Source: Embiotoca jacksoni (taxonomy: Eukaryota > Chordata > Actinopteri > Embiotocidae). Taken from it: DNA of 64,000 nt. Where the stretch lies: NCBI GenBank assembly GCA_022577435.1, contig JAKOON010000028.1, positions 682,001-746,000 of the forward strand. Reading direction: 5' to 3'. The notes below the pieces were generated by a model. It did no database searches, was not told the origin of the DNA, and was given only the letters and a program-made list of their open reading frames with translations. This document shows, in pieces, positions 1 to 10,822 of the stretch. Position numbers and translations under genes: made by a program. Each line of letters starts with the position of its first letter. The stretch's first letter is position 1.

Positions 1-62
1 CATGAACTTTCTGTCCTTCAACAGCTGCTGTTAAACTCCGAGAGACACGTGAGACTTTATGG

Positions 63-571
63 CAGGGGTGTCAAACATACGGCCCGCGGGCCGGATCCGG
101 CCCGCCAGGGGATCCAGCTTGGCCCGCCGGATGACTTTGCTAAGTGTGAAAATTACAGAAAGACATAAATTGCATTTCTATGAGAAAATGGAGGTTTATG
201 AGTACAAACGTTTTGTTATTTTTTTTTTAATCGATCCAGTAATTGCTTCAAAAACAGCGTAAATGGGCTGATGTCTGAGTTTTTGGTCTTTATATATGAC
301 CTTTATTTAACCAGGTAAAATCAATTGAGACCCAATTCTCATTTACAATGATGACCTGTCAGCACAGTCCACAAATGTTTATGTTTCTAGTTTATTGTAG
401 AAAGACCTTAAAATAGGGTTTATCATCCAAAAACCTTCACCAATGATTTAAACAAAGAGAAATATTGTTGTTATGTATGCGTTATTATGCTATGATTTTA
501 CTGGTCTGGCCCACTTGAGATCAAAGTGGGCAGTATGTGGCCCCTTAACTAAAATGAGTTTGACACCCCTG
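63..571. mobile_element. Non-autonomous hAT-type MITE with 8-bp target duplication
   Basis: The element starts CAGGGGTGTCAAAC and ends with its inverted complement GTTTGACACCCCTG. It is flanked on both sides by the same 8 bases, ctttatgg (55-62 and 572-579). An 8-bp target duplication with CAGGG-type ends is the mark of hAT DNA transposons. At 509 bp, with no transposase reading frame, it must have been moved by a transposase supplied elsewhere. The perfect target duplication argues for a fairly young insertion. The hAT assignment is inference from ends and target site; the repeat and its duplication are seen directly. Confidence 0.85.
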
Positions 572-1256
572 CTTTATGGGAACATTTTATGAACCCTGAC
601 AACATCAGCTGCTGGCGGGAGGACTCACTTTCTCTACAGGTTTTCCTGATAAAAACACAAAGACATTCAAATGTTTTAACTTCTGTTCCCACTTCATATT
701 TCCTCCTGGAGGTTTGATGCTCGGGAAACATTTCTCTCTACTGCAGCGGTGAAATCAGTTAATCAATCAACTTTTTAAAAGTCATTGAACAGGTAAAGAT
801 GTCAACCACTTCCAGCTGCTGTGCAGATATTCAGGTTTACACTGCTTGAGATTTTATTGACCTGAAGTTTGCATTCAGTAGTTACTTAACAACAACAAAA
901 CAACACATGGAGGTGATTCAGCTGCTAAACATCTAAACATTTCTATAGATTTTCCACAAAAAAAAACATGATAAAACTTAACAAAGAGTTTACTTTGACT
1001 CATGATATATTCTGATAGGAGGGAGAAGTGTTTAAATCTGCATCAGGAGTAAATATTAACACATCTGAACCATTAAATCAGTGAATTTTGTTTTTTGTTT
1101 ACAACTCTGAATGTTGTTTATGAGGTCTGTTGTCACTTCCTGTCCTGCCCGTGGTTTGATTTACGTCACATCGTTTTTGTTGGCATGATACCAATCAGTT
1201 AATTACCGAAAGCTGGACGTGTATTGATTAGCTGGTTGGGCGGGGCTACAACGCAC

Positions 1257-1369
1257 CTGTAGGCCCGTTTGATCTCCTCGGGACTCGCTCCTTTCTCCAG
1301 ACCCAGAACTTTGTAAAGACTGTCTCCCGCTGTGGACATCTTCCTCTGAGGTCGGTTCGGATCCTCCAT
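1257..1369 (-). CDS. dnajc5g: DnaJ homolog subfamily C member 5 (cysteine string protein) paralogue, first coding exon only
   Basis: Reading leftward from the ATG at 1369 the exon encodes 37 full codons, beginning MEDPNRPQRKMSTAG and running through the start of the J domain (GDSLYKVLGLEKGASPEEIK) to AYR. It ends at a canonical donor, CAG|GTGCGT, in phase 2. This matches the N-terminus of DNAJC5-family cysteine string proteins, which are Hsc70 co-chaperones on synaptic and secretory vesicles. The next family segment, containing the HPD motif that stimulates Hsc70, and the cysteine string should lie in exons beyond the left edge. The serine in RKMSTAG sits where DNAJC5 carries its regulated N-terminal phosphosite. 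I favour the dnajc5g-type paralogue because of the human 2p23 neighbourhood, but the paralogue choice is uncertain; the family is not. Confidence 0.8.
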
Positions 1370-1786
1370 GTTTCAGGACGAGGCGTCTGGGACGTAAAAA
1401 CAACGTTACCGACCACTTCCTGTCGGACACGGTAACACAAACAGGAACTTTAAAGTCTATAAACAAACCGCTGAAGTTCTGACAGCTTCAGGAACCAGCA
1501 GCGGAACTCTGGTTTCAGTTAGCTAACAAGTAAACACACGTGACGACTTTAGTTTGACCCAGATATTAAACTACTTCTACAGGAGGTCGTGCTGAATGAG
1601 GAAGAGGAGGAGTGAAGAACATACGTCAGTTTTACGTACGGTTTAGATGAATATGTTGTTTTCCGTCGAATCATAGAGTCTCTGAGTTCTCCGGTTTGTT
1701 CCGTGAAGTGAAACAGAATTTAAAGTTTTCTCCCCATGGATACAAGTTCAGCGGACCTACAGCGGCTTCGGACCGCAAGGAACCCT

Positions 1787-1790
<4 letters not shown>

Positions 1791-1821
<31 letters not shown>
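1791..1821. repeat. Poly(A) tract of 31 bases
   Basis: An uninterrupted run of adenines sits upstream of the dnajc5-like gene, between GC-richer flanks. It could be a homopolymer microsatellite or the tail of an old retro-insertion; no matching element body was recognised beside it. Confidence 0.8.
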
Positions 1822-1823
<2 letters not shown>

Positions 1824-1919
1824 TCCGGTTGCGTCATTGGTCACGTTGGTGCGCCGGAAATATGAAAGTAAATAAATAAACGACAAACACCCGTGCACAT
1901 GTAAACACACACATATATA

Positions 1920-2220
1920 TATTCATATATTTATATATATTGTATACATATATTGAGGTTGCCCACTACTGTGCTTTTTAAATGCATTCTGCTTTATTCT
2001 ACTTAATACTATTTTATTTTATTGATGTGTTTAATTTTATCTATTCTTATGAGTTTCATGTCTTTTTTATCTTTTAAATATATTTTAGCATGTTCTTTAT
2101 TTTATTATTTATTTTTTATATGAATTACCGCATGTCATTTTCTTGCTGTAAATCACTTTGAGCTGCATTTCTTGTTTGAAAGGTGCTATATAAATGAAGT
2201 TATTATTATTAATATATATA
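1920..2220 (+). repeat. AT-rich stretch and 3' tail of an L2/SINE-like retroelement
   Basis: Alternating TATA sequence (about 1912-1950) is followed by AT-rich DNA. At 2140-2215 there is a segment reading tgtaaatcactttgagctg, then gaaaggtgctatataaatga, then a short ATT repeat. This ending is a very common 3' terminus of fish LINE/SINE copies. No coding part of the element was seen, so it is a 5'-truncated relic. The family assignment is from memory of such tails and is tentative. Confidence 0.5.
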
Positions 2221-2530
2221 CACATTTTATAACAATTATTGTACCAGCGGTGGAAGAAGTATTCAGGTGTTTCAATGAAGTAAAAATACTAATACACTCT
2301 CTTAAATTATGACAGGTAAAAGTAAATGCTCCCTGTTAGTGTTTTACTGTTATTATTACTGCTGAATTAATGTGCATTAAGATTATTTTAACTACTTTAT
2401 GTTTACTCTATTGTAATGCATTGTATTCTATAAGATCATCATGTTTGTATTGTTTTGGTTCTGTAAGAACCATGTATCTCATAACCAGCTCAGAAAAACA
2501 TTTTCCAGTGAATCAGAGAGGGTTTTAAAA

Positions 2531-2835
2531 CATTTTATTTAGATTAACATTTGATCCTTCAGTTTATCAGAAAAAAAATCTTTCGTCACCTGCCTGAGTT
2601 TAAACTGCACTTCAGTTTATTATTTAGTCTTCATCATAATCAAAGGAAAGATGGAAGAAATAAAAGAACAGACATATATGACAAATACCACCAGATAAGT
2701 GGTGTAAAGGTTTGAAGTTGATGAATATGACGTCGCAGACTGTTCAGATGGTAAAAGGTTCCTCTGTGGATTTACTTCCTGCAGAGGAACTGATTCCCTC
2801 CACAACACGGCTGCTTTTTGGTTTTTTGATTGCAC
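2531..2835 (-). CDS. Unrecognised 3' exon with a C-terminal membrane segment
   Basis: On the minus strand a reading frame runs to a stop at 2620. It passes a possible acceptor (CTGCAG before GAAGTAAATCCACAG, near 2781). It encodes a polar serine-rich stretch (SEQSATSYSSTSNL) followed by a hydrophobic helix (TYLVVFVIYVCSFISSIF) and a short basic end (MMKTK). No ATG opens it. An AATAAA signal on the same strand lies about 85 bases downstream (2531-2536). Together these look like the last exon of a gene whose upstream exons I cannot identify, perhaps a tail-anchored or single-pass protein. It lies between dnajc5 and tp53i3. It could also be a chance frame in a tp53i3 extended transcript. I do not recognise the family. 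Confidence 0.25.
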
Positions 2836-3148
2836 AATAAAATTTAAGTAACTACCACAGTTTCATAATGACTTACAGGAAATTTTGAAGTTTCGGTATT
2901 GATTTTACAGCTGCACAGGCTGCAGGGAGTCTGCACCAACTTTAAATGGGGTTTTTATTCTCGTGGTTTCTTGTAACATTTTTGACATATGTAACAGAAC
3001 ATGTATAAAATCTGTGGATGTGGCTGCTAATAAACTGTTAGCACTCTGTGAGCCTGACGAGCGAAGAAACTGCACGGTAGGAGAATCATATTTGGAGCAT
3101 TTTATTGTAAGATAATGGGAGATCTAAAAGTTTTGTGTGAGATGTATT

Positions 3149-6100
3149 TCATCCCTGAGCCTCCTCACTCTGTGGAACCACATTGATGATGATCTTCCCC
3201 ATGTTCTTGTTGGCCTCCATGTGTCGATGGGACTCTGCGACGTCCTCCAGGCTGAACATGCTGTCGATCACCGGCCTCAGGGACCCGGGCTGGTCAGAGA
3301 AATACGGCAACACTTGGCGTGAAAAAGCCCGGACCAGGTCAGCTTTGTACTGCGAAGAGACGACAAACAGCAGGAGTCAGTTACAAGGGACATGACACAC
3401 AGGAGCGTCAGTTACAAGAGGGACGACACACAGGAGAGTCAGTTACAAGAGGGACGACACACTGGAGAGTCAGTTACAAGAAAGACGACACACAGGAGGA
3501 GTCAGTTACAAGGGACACGACACACAGGAGAGTCAGTTACAAGAGAGACGACACAGGAGAGTCAGTTACAAGAGGGACGACACACAGGAGAGTCAGTTAC
3601 AAGAGAGACGACACACAGGGGAGTCAGTTACAAGAGAGACGACACAGGAGAGTCAGTTACAAGACAGATGACACGAGAGGAGTCAGTTACAAGAGATACG
3701 ACACACTGGGGAGTCACTTACAAGACACGACACACTGGAGGAGTCAGTTACAAGAGAGACGACACACAGGAGGAGTCAGTTACAAGAGAGACGACACACA
3801 GGAGGAGTCAGTTACAAGAGAGACGACACACGTGTTGACATGCAGAAAGGAAGGGTCATGGCTGGTGTGTGATTCTTACCTGGAGACTGCGGGACCGGAG
3901 GAGGCTGCTGAGGAGGTGGCCTCTCTTGGAGAGCAGCTTGCCCAGCAGATCTCCCTCCACCGCCCTCCCCCCCATGGTGCCGTACAGAACCCACCTCCCG
4001 TCCACCGCCAGACAGCCCACGTTCTGCTCCCAGTTACTCCCACTGATGCAGTCGAGGATGACGTCCGCTCCCTTTCCTGTAATATTACAGTTATTAGTTA
4101 CATGACTGAAGATTTTGACTGAATCCATGACAGTGAACCAGACCACCATTCTCTCATGTAAAGTAGCCACCATCACACAGTTCACTCACCTCCTGTGAAG
4201 TCATGAACTCCCTGTGCGAAGCTCTCCTCCTTGTAGTTGAACCCAGCTGCCGCTCCCAGACTCTCGGCCATCTTCACTTTGTCCGGACTCCCCGCGGTGA
4301 CGATGGGCACGGCGCCAGACAGACGGACCAGCTGGACGGCGGCTGTTCCAACTCCGCTGGCTCCGGCGTGAGCCAGCACCACCTCACCCTCCTTCACCTG
4401 GGCTGGGAGGAGATGGAGGTATCGGCCTCGATGTTATCACAGAAAGTCGTATAAAAGCACCTTGCTCCACATTATTATGGATTATATGTGAAATAGTTTG
4501 TTTACTGAATGGTTGATCTTCTTTTTAACAGGAAAAAAAACTCGATAGTTGGAAGGATAAATTTTAGTTGAGAGGAGTTTTAAATCAGACCTTAAGAAAT
4601 GCTTGTTTAATAATTTGTAATTTATTATAAAGTCTGTTAATTGTGATCAGCCTATTATGTATGTTTTAAATAAAACTGTCCAACAGCGTTTCTATACCTA
4701 CAAAATCCAGCAGCTGGAAGGCGGTGAGCCAGGCCTCTGGGATGGCAGCTGCCTGGCAGAAAGTCATGTTGAAGGGAACCGACATGAGAAGCTCCTCCGG
4801 CACCGAGACGTATTCTGCATATCCTCCTCCACAGAGCAGAGCCATCACCCTGTCCTCTGGTTCCCACCCCCCTTCACTCCTGGACCCACAGAGTCCACAG
4901 TCCCGGCTACCTCCAGGCCGATGATGTCAAAGATTGATCCAGCAGCTGCTGTATGAAGGCTTTCATTGTGCCGTTTTAAACACTGTCAGGAAGGTGTTTC
5001 CTCGTAGAAATCTTCCGCCGAGCAGGATCTGATGCATCTGGAGGTCAAAGCAGTGGCAGCTGGGATTGAAATAAAAAAATAAATAAAGTAAAAGTGGTCA
5101 GCTAAGGGAGCTGTTCTTACAGACACTAAACTCTACCATCAATTGTAATAACACAACAGGATTATATAACAAATATAAGGACTGAAAAATGACCCATAAT
5201 TCATCTGTGTTGATTTGGTAGATAAAATTTTTTATCTTCATTACTGATTTCTGTTGTAAACTTCTGTTTCCTAACTGTTTGGGTAAACTACTAAATAGTT
5301 TAATCTAAGTAAAGTCTCAGAGCTGCTTATTAGTACATAATGTCTTCTTTTTTTTTGGGACCACTATCTCATTGAAATTATTTACAAAATGTGTATTTAT
5401 GCAAATAGTTTGTGGATTATTTGACCAGATTTTGAAATATCTGCCTTTGACTTTTTCTGGAGTAAATCGAATACAAAAGAAGACCATGCAAACTTTAGAT
5501 AATAATTATTAAATAAAATTGTGGATTACAAACTTGTTGAGAGTTTTGTGTGTTAAAGATTCCAGAGGAGCTGTTTCTGTTTCTGCCTACACGTTTTTAA
5601 TAACTTCTAAAACTCACGGAAACACCTTAAATAATATTTAAAACAGATATCTATTTAAATCCATATATTTACATCCATGAAATAAAGGACCTGCAGTCTA
5701 AACTTTTGCCTGTTTAAATTTTTAAATCAGACAAAAAAAAAGGTAGAAAACACTCTAAAATACAACTTCAAATGGTTTCGAGAATTGGAAAGAACTATTG
5801 ACCTTGTTAGTTATTATTTTGTAATTTACGTGTACTATACTGTCTGGTACTAACCCAAGTTTTAACATTAAAAAAAAACCGCGGACAAATTAGACCCTCT
5901 GGCTTTCCACACTTTTACATTTTTAATCGTAACAAAGTCCTAATGAAGAAAAAAACAACTGTTGATAGAGAGGAATATAAAGCAGGAGAAAACAGGACGT
6001 AGTTCAGTATTGATTCGACGATAAAATTCCATGATTACATTATAAAGAGCCGTTACGCAACAGCATGCGCTGTAAAGTCTAATGGTTCCAAATATCTTTG

Positions 6101-6410
6101 ATTTAAAGTGTCTAAATGGATGAAACTGATTGATTAAGCTGTATCAGTGTTGGGATTAGAAGGAAAAAGTGCAGCAGCAGTTATTTAAACACAGACAGAT
6201 GATGACTGACTCTGAATCTCTTTTGAATATAAATTAGAAAAATGAGCTCACCAGCAGAAGTCAGCAGCTCTTCCACTCTGAGGAGACTGCCGAATTTTTG
6301 GGGAAGTTTAGTTGAGCCATCATCGGGACTGGACTTCAGTTTGTCATGGGAGGGATCGGCCCTGCAGAGGGGCAGGCTGTGTGTGGGCAGGAATATGAAA
6401 GGGACACTGC
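3149..6410 (-). CDS. tp53i3: Quinone oxidoreductase PIG3 (TP53I3) homologue; 5' exons degenerate
   Basis: Four clean exons are visible: 4948-4698, 4397-4190, 4076-3880 and 3349-3149 (stop). They encode the family's core. First come IIGLEVAGTVDSVGPG and GGGYAEYVSVPEELL, then the Rossmann NADPH-binding stretch HAGASGVGTAAVQL and GAAAGFNYKEE. These are followed by DGRWVLYGTMGG and the C-terminal HMEANKNMGKI. TP53I3 is a medium-chain NADPH-dependent quinone reductase of the zeta-crystallin type, induced by p53 in mammals. The 5' part is not clean. A segment at about 6390-6253 resembles the first exon (LRVEELLTSAGE in one frame, ATGATGGCT in another). A segment at about 5066-4975 begins like the expected AATAL but shifts frame. 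I cannot assemble an intact N-terminus, so this may be a 5'-decayed pseudogene or use exons I missed. An AATAAA lies near 3101. The last intron holds a minisatellite. Confidence 0.8.
3371..3833. repeat. Minisatellite, about 15 copies of a 26-32 bp unit, in the last tp53i3 intron
   Basis: The unit is close to gagtcagttacaagagag followed by acgacacacagga. The core cagttacaa recurs at about 3377, 3408, 3440, 3471, 3504, 3534, 3561, 3592, 3626, 3652, 3684, 3747, 3778 and 3809, with one variant (cacttacaa) near 3716. Copies differ in length (about 26 to 32 bases) and by a few substitutions. The array stays open in more than one plus-strand frame because the unit lacks stop codons. It sits inside an intron of a minus-strand gene and is not coding. 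Confidence 0.9.
5067..6240. other. AT-rich stretch without a recognised gene (tp53i3 intron)
   Basis: This AT-rich stretch lies between the two degraded 5' tp53i3 segments. I see homopolymer runs but no convincing exon, repeat family or conserved signal. Confidence 0.5.
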
Positions 6411-6499
6411 ACCAACATATGGTTCTTATCAATGAGGAGTCACGTGGTGTTGTTTCCGGAAGTGTACTAACAATTTACAGGTTAAGAAATAAATAACAG

Positions 6500-7446
6500 T
6501 AAAGATAATTAAAGTAGTTGTATTACTACTTGTGAGGAGAAAAGGGTTGCAAATTATCGTTATTACTATTATTTATTCTAATAATTATTTTTAATTGTTT
6601 GGTCTGAAAAAGTTAATTATAAGTTCCCAGAGCCCAAAATGACAAAACCTAAAGAGGATGCATTTAGTGTCAAACAAAAGGAGAGAATCTTTTCTTAAAA
6701 ATAACCTAAACAATTAACACATGATCAAAATTATTTAATACATTTTCAAACAACTAATTGACACATCTGAAGAAAAAACATGTACAATCATGTCAGAATT
6801 TTTTTTTTTTAAACAAAACAATTATTTGTGTCCTTAATGTAGAAATCAACTGAGAATGAATGTCTTTAAATTTGTTGTATTTATTTGGTCCTCCATCACG
6901 TGTCTTCTATTTGTACTATGCAGAATTTTAACTGGCATATATTTATATTATTTGTATTGCGTAGTTTTTGTGTTGTCATTCCTTGTTTATAAGTATTTCC
7001 ATGGTTTTTTGTAATTTCTTTTTTAAACCTTTATTTTAGTTTCTATCAGCACCTTGAGACTGTGAGGAACTACATTTCCTTCAAATGTGTATGTGGAGGA
7101 ATGACAATAATAAACCTGAACTTAGATGCCTTCCACCTGTGATTGTAAATGACACTCAAACATTGAACAACATTTTGACACAGCAGCATCATGTTATCTT
7201 CAGTCATCGATCAGTTTTAGAAGCTGCAGGACGTCGTGTGACTGCAGCTGAAATATAATCTGAGGAATGTGTTGATGCACAGTTACGGCACACGCTCACT
7301 GACATACTGCACAATGGGAGATTATATTACACATGCTGAGAGAGCCATGGCAGCAAACACACCTGCAGGAATAAACTCTGAGGACGGACGACAGACTCCT
7401 GGTCAGAAGAGAAGATTTCAGCCTTTATTGAAAAAGACAAACTGAC
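6500..7446. repeat. AT-rich spacer with a probable LINE 3' end near 7040-7130
   Basis: Mostly AT-rich DNA. The stretch caccttgagactgtgaggaa through gacaataataaacctgaac (about 7050-7123) resembles the 3' end of truncated fish LINE copies, which finish in ...acaataaa...ctgaactt. The family name is not certain. An in-frame ATG stretch at 7347-7434 ends in TGA and has no strong donor, so I do not call it an exon. Confidence 0.35.
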
Positions 7447-7478
7447 CGAGGTGTTGTTCTCCCTGCAGGATCAGTCTG

Positions 7479-8039
7479 ATGGATCACATGTGTGGAGGAG
7501 CAGCGCTGCAGGGGAACCTGAGAGTACTGAACCAGAAGGAGGACCGAGACCTGCAGCACAGACTCAATATGTTGGACAAACAGCACCGGTTGACCCGCAA
7601 GCTGCTGCAGCAGAGACGGGCGGCGCTGCTCGAAGAGGTGAGGAGGGTGGTGATGGTGAAAGTCTGTGAACCCAAAGCTACGGTCAACACTGCCATGAAG
7701 GACATCGGAGAGCAGAGCTTCATCAGAGGACTTCACACGTCTGACGGAGGACAACCTCATCGTCACAGCAGAGGACCCGAGACGAGCCGCTCCGTCTCCG
7801 CGCCGCCGGCACCGTTTCCGCTTAGACGCCGAGGAAACGTCAGCAGCAGCCTGTCGCTCCGGCAGATGAAGAGCATCGCAGCCATCGACTCGATCTCGGA
7901 GAAAGAGCTGGCGCGGCAGCGGCAGGCGGAGCAGGAGGAGGCGGATAGGCTGTGGCGGCTGCAGACGGAAACGTTACACCACAGGGTGGCGGCGTTCATC
8001 CAGCAGCTCAAAGACAGAGGCGCTGCGGAGCCTCCGTGA
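7479..8039 (+). CDS. Unrecognised coiled-coil protein, probably the last exon of a gene
   Basis: A 186-codon frame opens at ATG 7479 (MDHMCGGAALQGNLRVLNQK) and stops at 8039. A good acceptor (ctccctgcag) lies just upstream at 7469, so the first codons may instead follow an upstream exon. The protein is charged and helical. Residues about 12-60 form a leucine/glutamine/arginine-rich coil (RLNMLDKQHRLTRKLLQQRR). A serine/proline-rich linker follows, then a second coil from about residue 135 (SEKELARQRQAEQEEADRL) ending with VAAFIQQLKDRG. The frame is very GC-rich compared with its AT-rich flanks, which supports real coding. It lies tail to tail with cenpo, whose stop is only about 100 bases away. 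I do not recognise the family; FAM228-type and CCDC190-type proteins were considered without proof. Confidence 0.5.
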   Translation: MDHMCGGAALQGNLRVLNQKEDRDLQHRLNMLDKQHRLTRKLLQQRRAALLEEVRRVVMVKVCEPKATVNTAMKDIGEQSFIRGLHTSDGGQPHRHSRGPETSRSVSAPPAPFPLRRRGNVSSSLSLRQMKSIAAIDSISEKELARQRQAEQEEADRLWRLQTETLHHRVAAFIQQLKDRGAAEPP

Positions 8040-8138
8040 GAGTCACCGACATCGTCAACTTACACCGCAAACAGGAAGAAGCACAACTGATGCTGCTTCA
8101 TCAGAAACTACAGAGTCTTTGTTATTATTTTATATAAA

Positions 8139-10471
8139 TCAAATGATACTCCCAGATTTCTTCATGGCTGTCAGAGCTCTGTGTACAGGAACCTCAAGCA
8201 GTAAACTGCAGTTCATCTTCCACTGAGGAGACTCAGGAAGACGCTCGTCTGCAAAGAAACACAAATATCACAAAGAAATGAAGCAGCAGGTCAGAATATT
8301 TATTTATCAAACCAGCTCTCTGAACAATCTGCCTTTTAATAAAAAATTCTTAACTTCCTGAAAGCTGATGTTATCAGTAATTCATCTGTCGTTTATCAGA
8401 AAATCGTGAAAGAGTCACATCAGATTCACAGTGTTCAGTGACGTCGATTATTGAATTTAGAAAGATGTCAAAGAGAAAGAAGAGGACATTAAAGGAGGTT
8501 TGTTGATTACTTTTCTGATGAATAAACTGTTTCAGCTCTGATTTAATGTTTTAAATGGTGTTTGCGAGTCATGTGACACACTGTTGAACAGACCAGCGGA
8601 GGTGGTTTGTTCTCCAGATGTGAGAGTTATAATCTATACAGCAGCTGTCTGTCTGACTCCTACCTGTACATTCAAAGTGGACTGCGGTGGGGAGACACCT
8701 GGTGAGGTCCGTGTAGTCCAACCTGCAGAGGAAAGCCGCCCTCCCTCTTGGCACGCTGAACATCAGCACCAGTATGGAACACAACACGTTACTCTCCATC
8801 ACCTCGACGGACCCGTGCTGCTCCTGTGAACAGACAGGAGGATGTTACTGTCAGGAGTTGTCTACTTCCTGGAAGAGAAGAGTACATTTCTACCGATTAA
8901 AACTACACCTTTATCAGTGGATGTTGTCTGAGATTATTTACAGTATTGTGCAAAAGTTTGAGCCACTTTAGATGTTTATATTCTCATCCATCAATCAGTG
9001 AAGGTGTGAATTCATTCTGCAGAGACAACGAGTCCAAACAACAGCTGGAAGTCACAAAGAAGAAGACAAGAAGAGTCCTGCAGCAGACAGTTTGTCCCCC
9101 ACAGAGCTCCGATCTTCATGGACTCGGTTCAGAGACATTACAGTGATGTGTCACCTTGACGAGCTGCAGCTGCCGGCAGCGGCCGGAGAAGCCGTTCAGG
9201 TTCTGACTGAGGAGGTCCAGGAACGTCCTCAGGTCCGTCTGCATGCCACTCTGCTCGGCGAGCCTCTTCAGGGGGACAAAGGGCGGCACGTTGTGTCGGG
9301 CGATCCTCACCGCCGGCCTCAGGTCAATCTCCAGGTTGTACGTGTCCAGGTAGACGCCCTGGTACGCAGTCGCCACGGATACGCACACTCCTTTACCCTG
9401 ACGGATCTGTATGACGTCATACCCGCCTGGTGACATCAGAGCAGGTGAAAGGAGATGAAAATGAGTATAAGGAGGCTGTTAAAACAGAACGAGAAGAAGT
9501 CATCAAACAGCTGACTGTCGGTACCGATGAGGTGATGAAGGTCCAGGAGGTCCTTCAGCTGGGTTTGTCTTGCCATCAGATGCAAAACCTCAGCGTTCTC
9601 AGAGTCTTCATCCATTCCCTCCTCCTCCTTCTCCTCTTCATCATCATCATCAGCACCCTGTCTGTCCATAGACAACCTCAGTTTCTGCAGATTCTGTGAC
9701 GGATCATAAAACACATAAGGTGATGTTTCACACCAATTTAAAATGTCATAGAACAGGAAATCTACGGGCTGAAATATGTGTCACTACAAACTGAATTTAA
9801 ACGGTTTCAGTTTGTGTCTTACACATCTGGGTCTTTAAGGGGCAGCAATCACGAGCATATTAATCATTTTAAGGAAGCCTGGACCACATTATAGCTGGTC
9901 CAGACCTAAAACAGCTTAATTTATTCAAGTCAAACCTGGATTGAAGTATCCCAGAGAGGTTAAAGATTCTTTAAAACAATTTCTGATTCGTAAAAATAAA
10001 AAACGGGCTTTGGGAAAATGGAGAAAAATTATACTGGCTGGTTGATTGTACAGAAGAGAGATCCATACGTGATTAAAAAGTGAAATGTCCCTTTTTCCAT
10101 TTTCATAAATACAATTAAGGTTGTTTCTCTGTCTGTCTGTCCTCACTCACCTTGTGTGTCTCTGTCTCCGCTCTCAGTTTGTCTCTTTGGACCATCAGCG
10201 CTTCAACTTTAGCCTTTAGCTCCACCACCCGGCTCTGCTGCTCCGGCTGAGTTTTGCGGCTCCGAGCTTGAACTTCCAGCAGACTCAGGTGACTTAAAAC
10301 ACCTGCAGGTCAAACAGATACTCTGATGAACTCTCAAAACAGAAAAAAATAAATGCTGTCAGCGTCAATCTAACAAACCGCGGCGCTAGCATTAGCTTGC
10401 TAACGTAGCTTTACAGCTAAGTCCATTAAGCTACCGGGCTGTGAGGTACCTCTAGTGGACGCTGCCTCCAT
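8139..10471 (-). CDS. cenpo: Centromere protein O
   Basis: Six exons join in frame: 10471-10450, 10302-10151, 9693-9525, 9426-9155, 8823-8664 and 8248-8139. They give about 294 residues, against 300 in human CENPO. The start MEAASTRGVLSHLSLLE matches the family's N-terminal GVLAHLERLE coil. The middle has an acidic linker (GADDDDEEEKEEEGMDEDSE) and the conserved core KGVCVSVATAYQGVYLDTY followed by HNVPPFVPLKRLA. The end (CSLLLEVPVHRALTAM) matches the human C-terminus. CENP-O is part of the CENP-P/O/R/Q/U subcomplex of the constitutive centromere-associated network at the inner kinetochore. The ATG lies about 350 bases from a plus-strand candidate first exon at 10823, so the two probably share a divergent promoter. 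The exon joins are all GT/AG. Confidence 0.92.
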
Positions 10472-10822
10472 GTTTCCGAAGTCCTCCGGTTTGTTCTGTT
10501 GAATGTCCTTGTTGTAAAAGACTGTGTTGTAACAGACTATGTTGACTGTGCTGCTCAGATGAAATCGATCACTACAAACATTTGATTTTGGCGCCTGCTG
10601 CGTCATTACTCGCAGCCCCGCCCACAACTTCCACCCCGGAAGAGGATTCAAAACAGTGTGTGATCACGTGGCGCTTGAGAGACGATAAGCGAATCCAACA
10701 GTTTTTGAACAGAAGAGAAGATATTTTCGAGATGTCCACTCCACTCTGCCTCAACTTCCTGTTTTCATTCATGGAAATAATCCAGACACGTCGCGTTTAA
10801 GTGACGCAGCGCGAGCAGCAGC
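10472..10822. promoter_or_regulatory. Probable bidirectional promoter between cenpo and the slc5a6 5' exon
   Basis: About 350 bases separate the cenpo ATG (minus) from the candidate first exon on the plus strand. The interval contains CpG-containing patches such as cgcagccccgcccac (GC-box-like, about 10611-10625) and gacgcagcgcgagcag. No TATA box is obvious. This arrangement is inferred; no transcription start is visible in sequence alone. Confidence 0.4.

Noticed and set aside
3371..3833. Regularly spaced repeats resembling a CRISPR array
   Set aside because: There are no unique spacers; units abut and vary in length, and the genome is a vertebrate one.
3319..4122. A 267-codon open frame on the plus strand
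   Set aside because: It is the stop-free tp53i3 minisatellite read in frame, then the antisense of a real tp53i3 exon.
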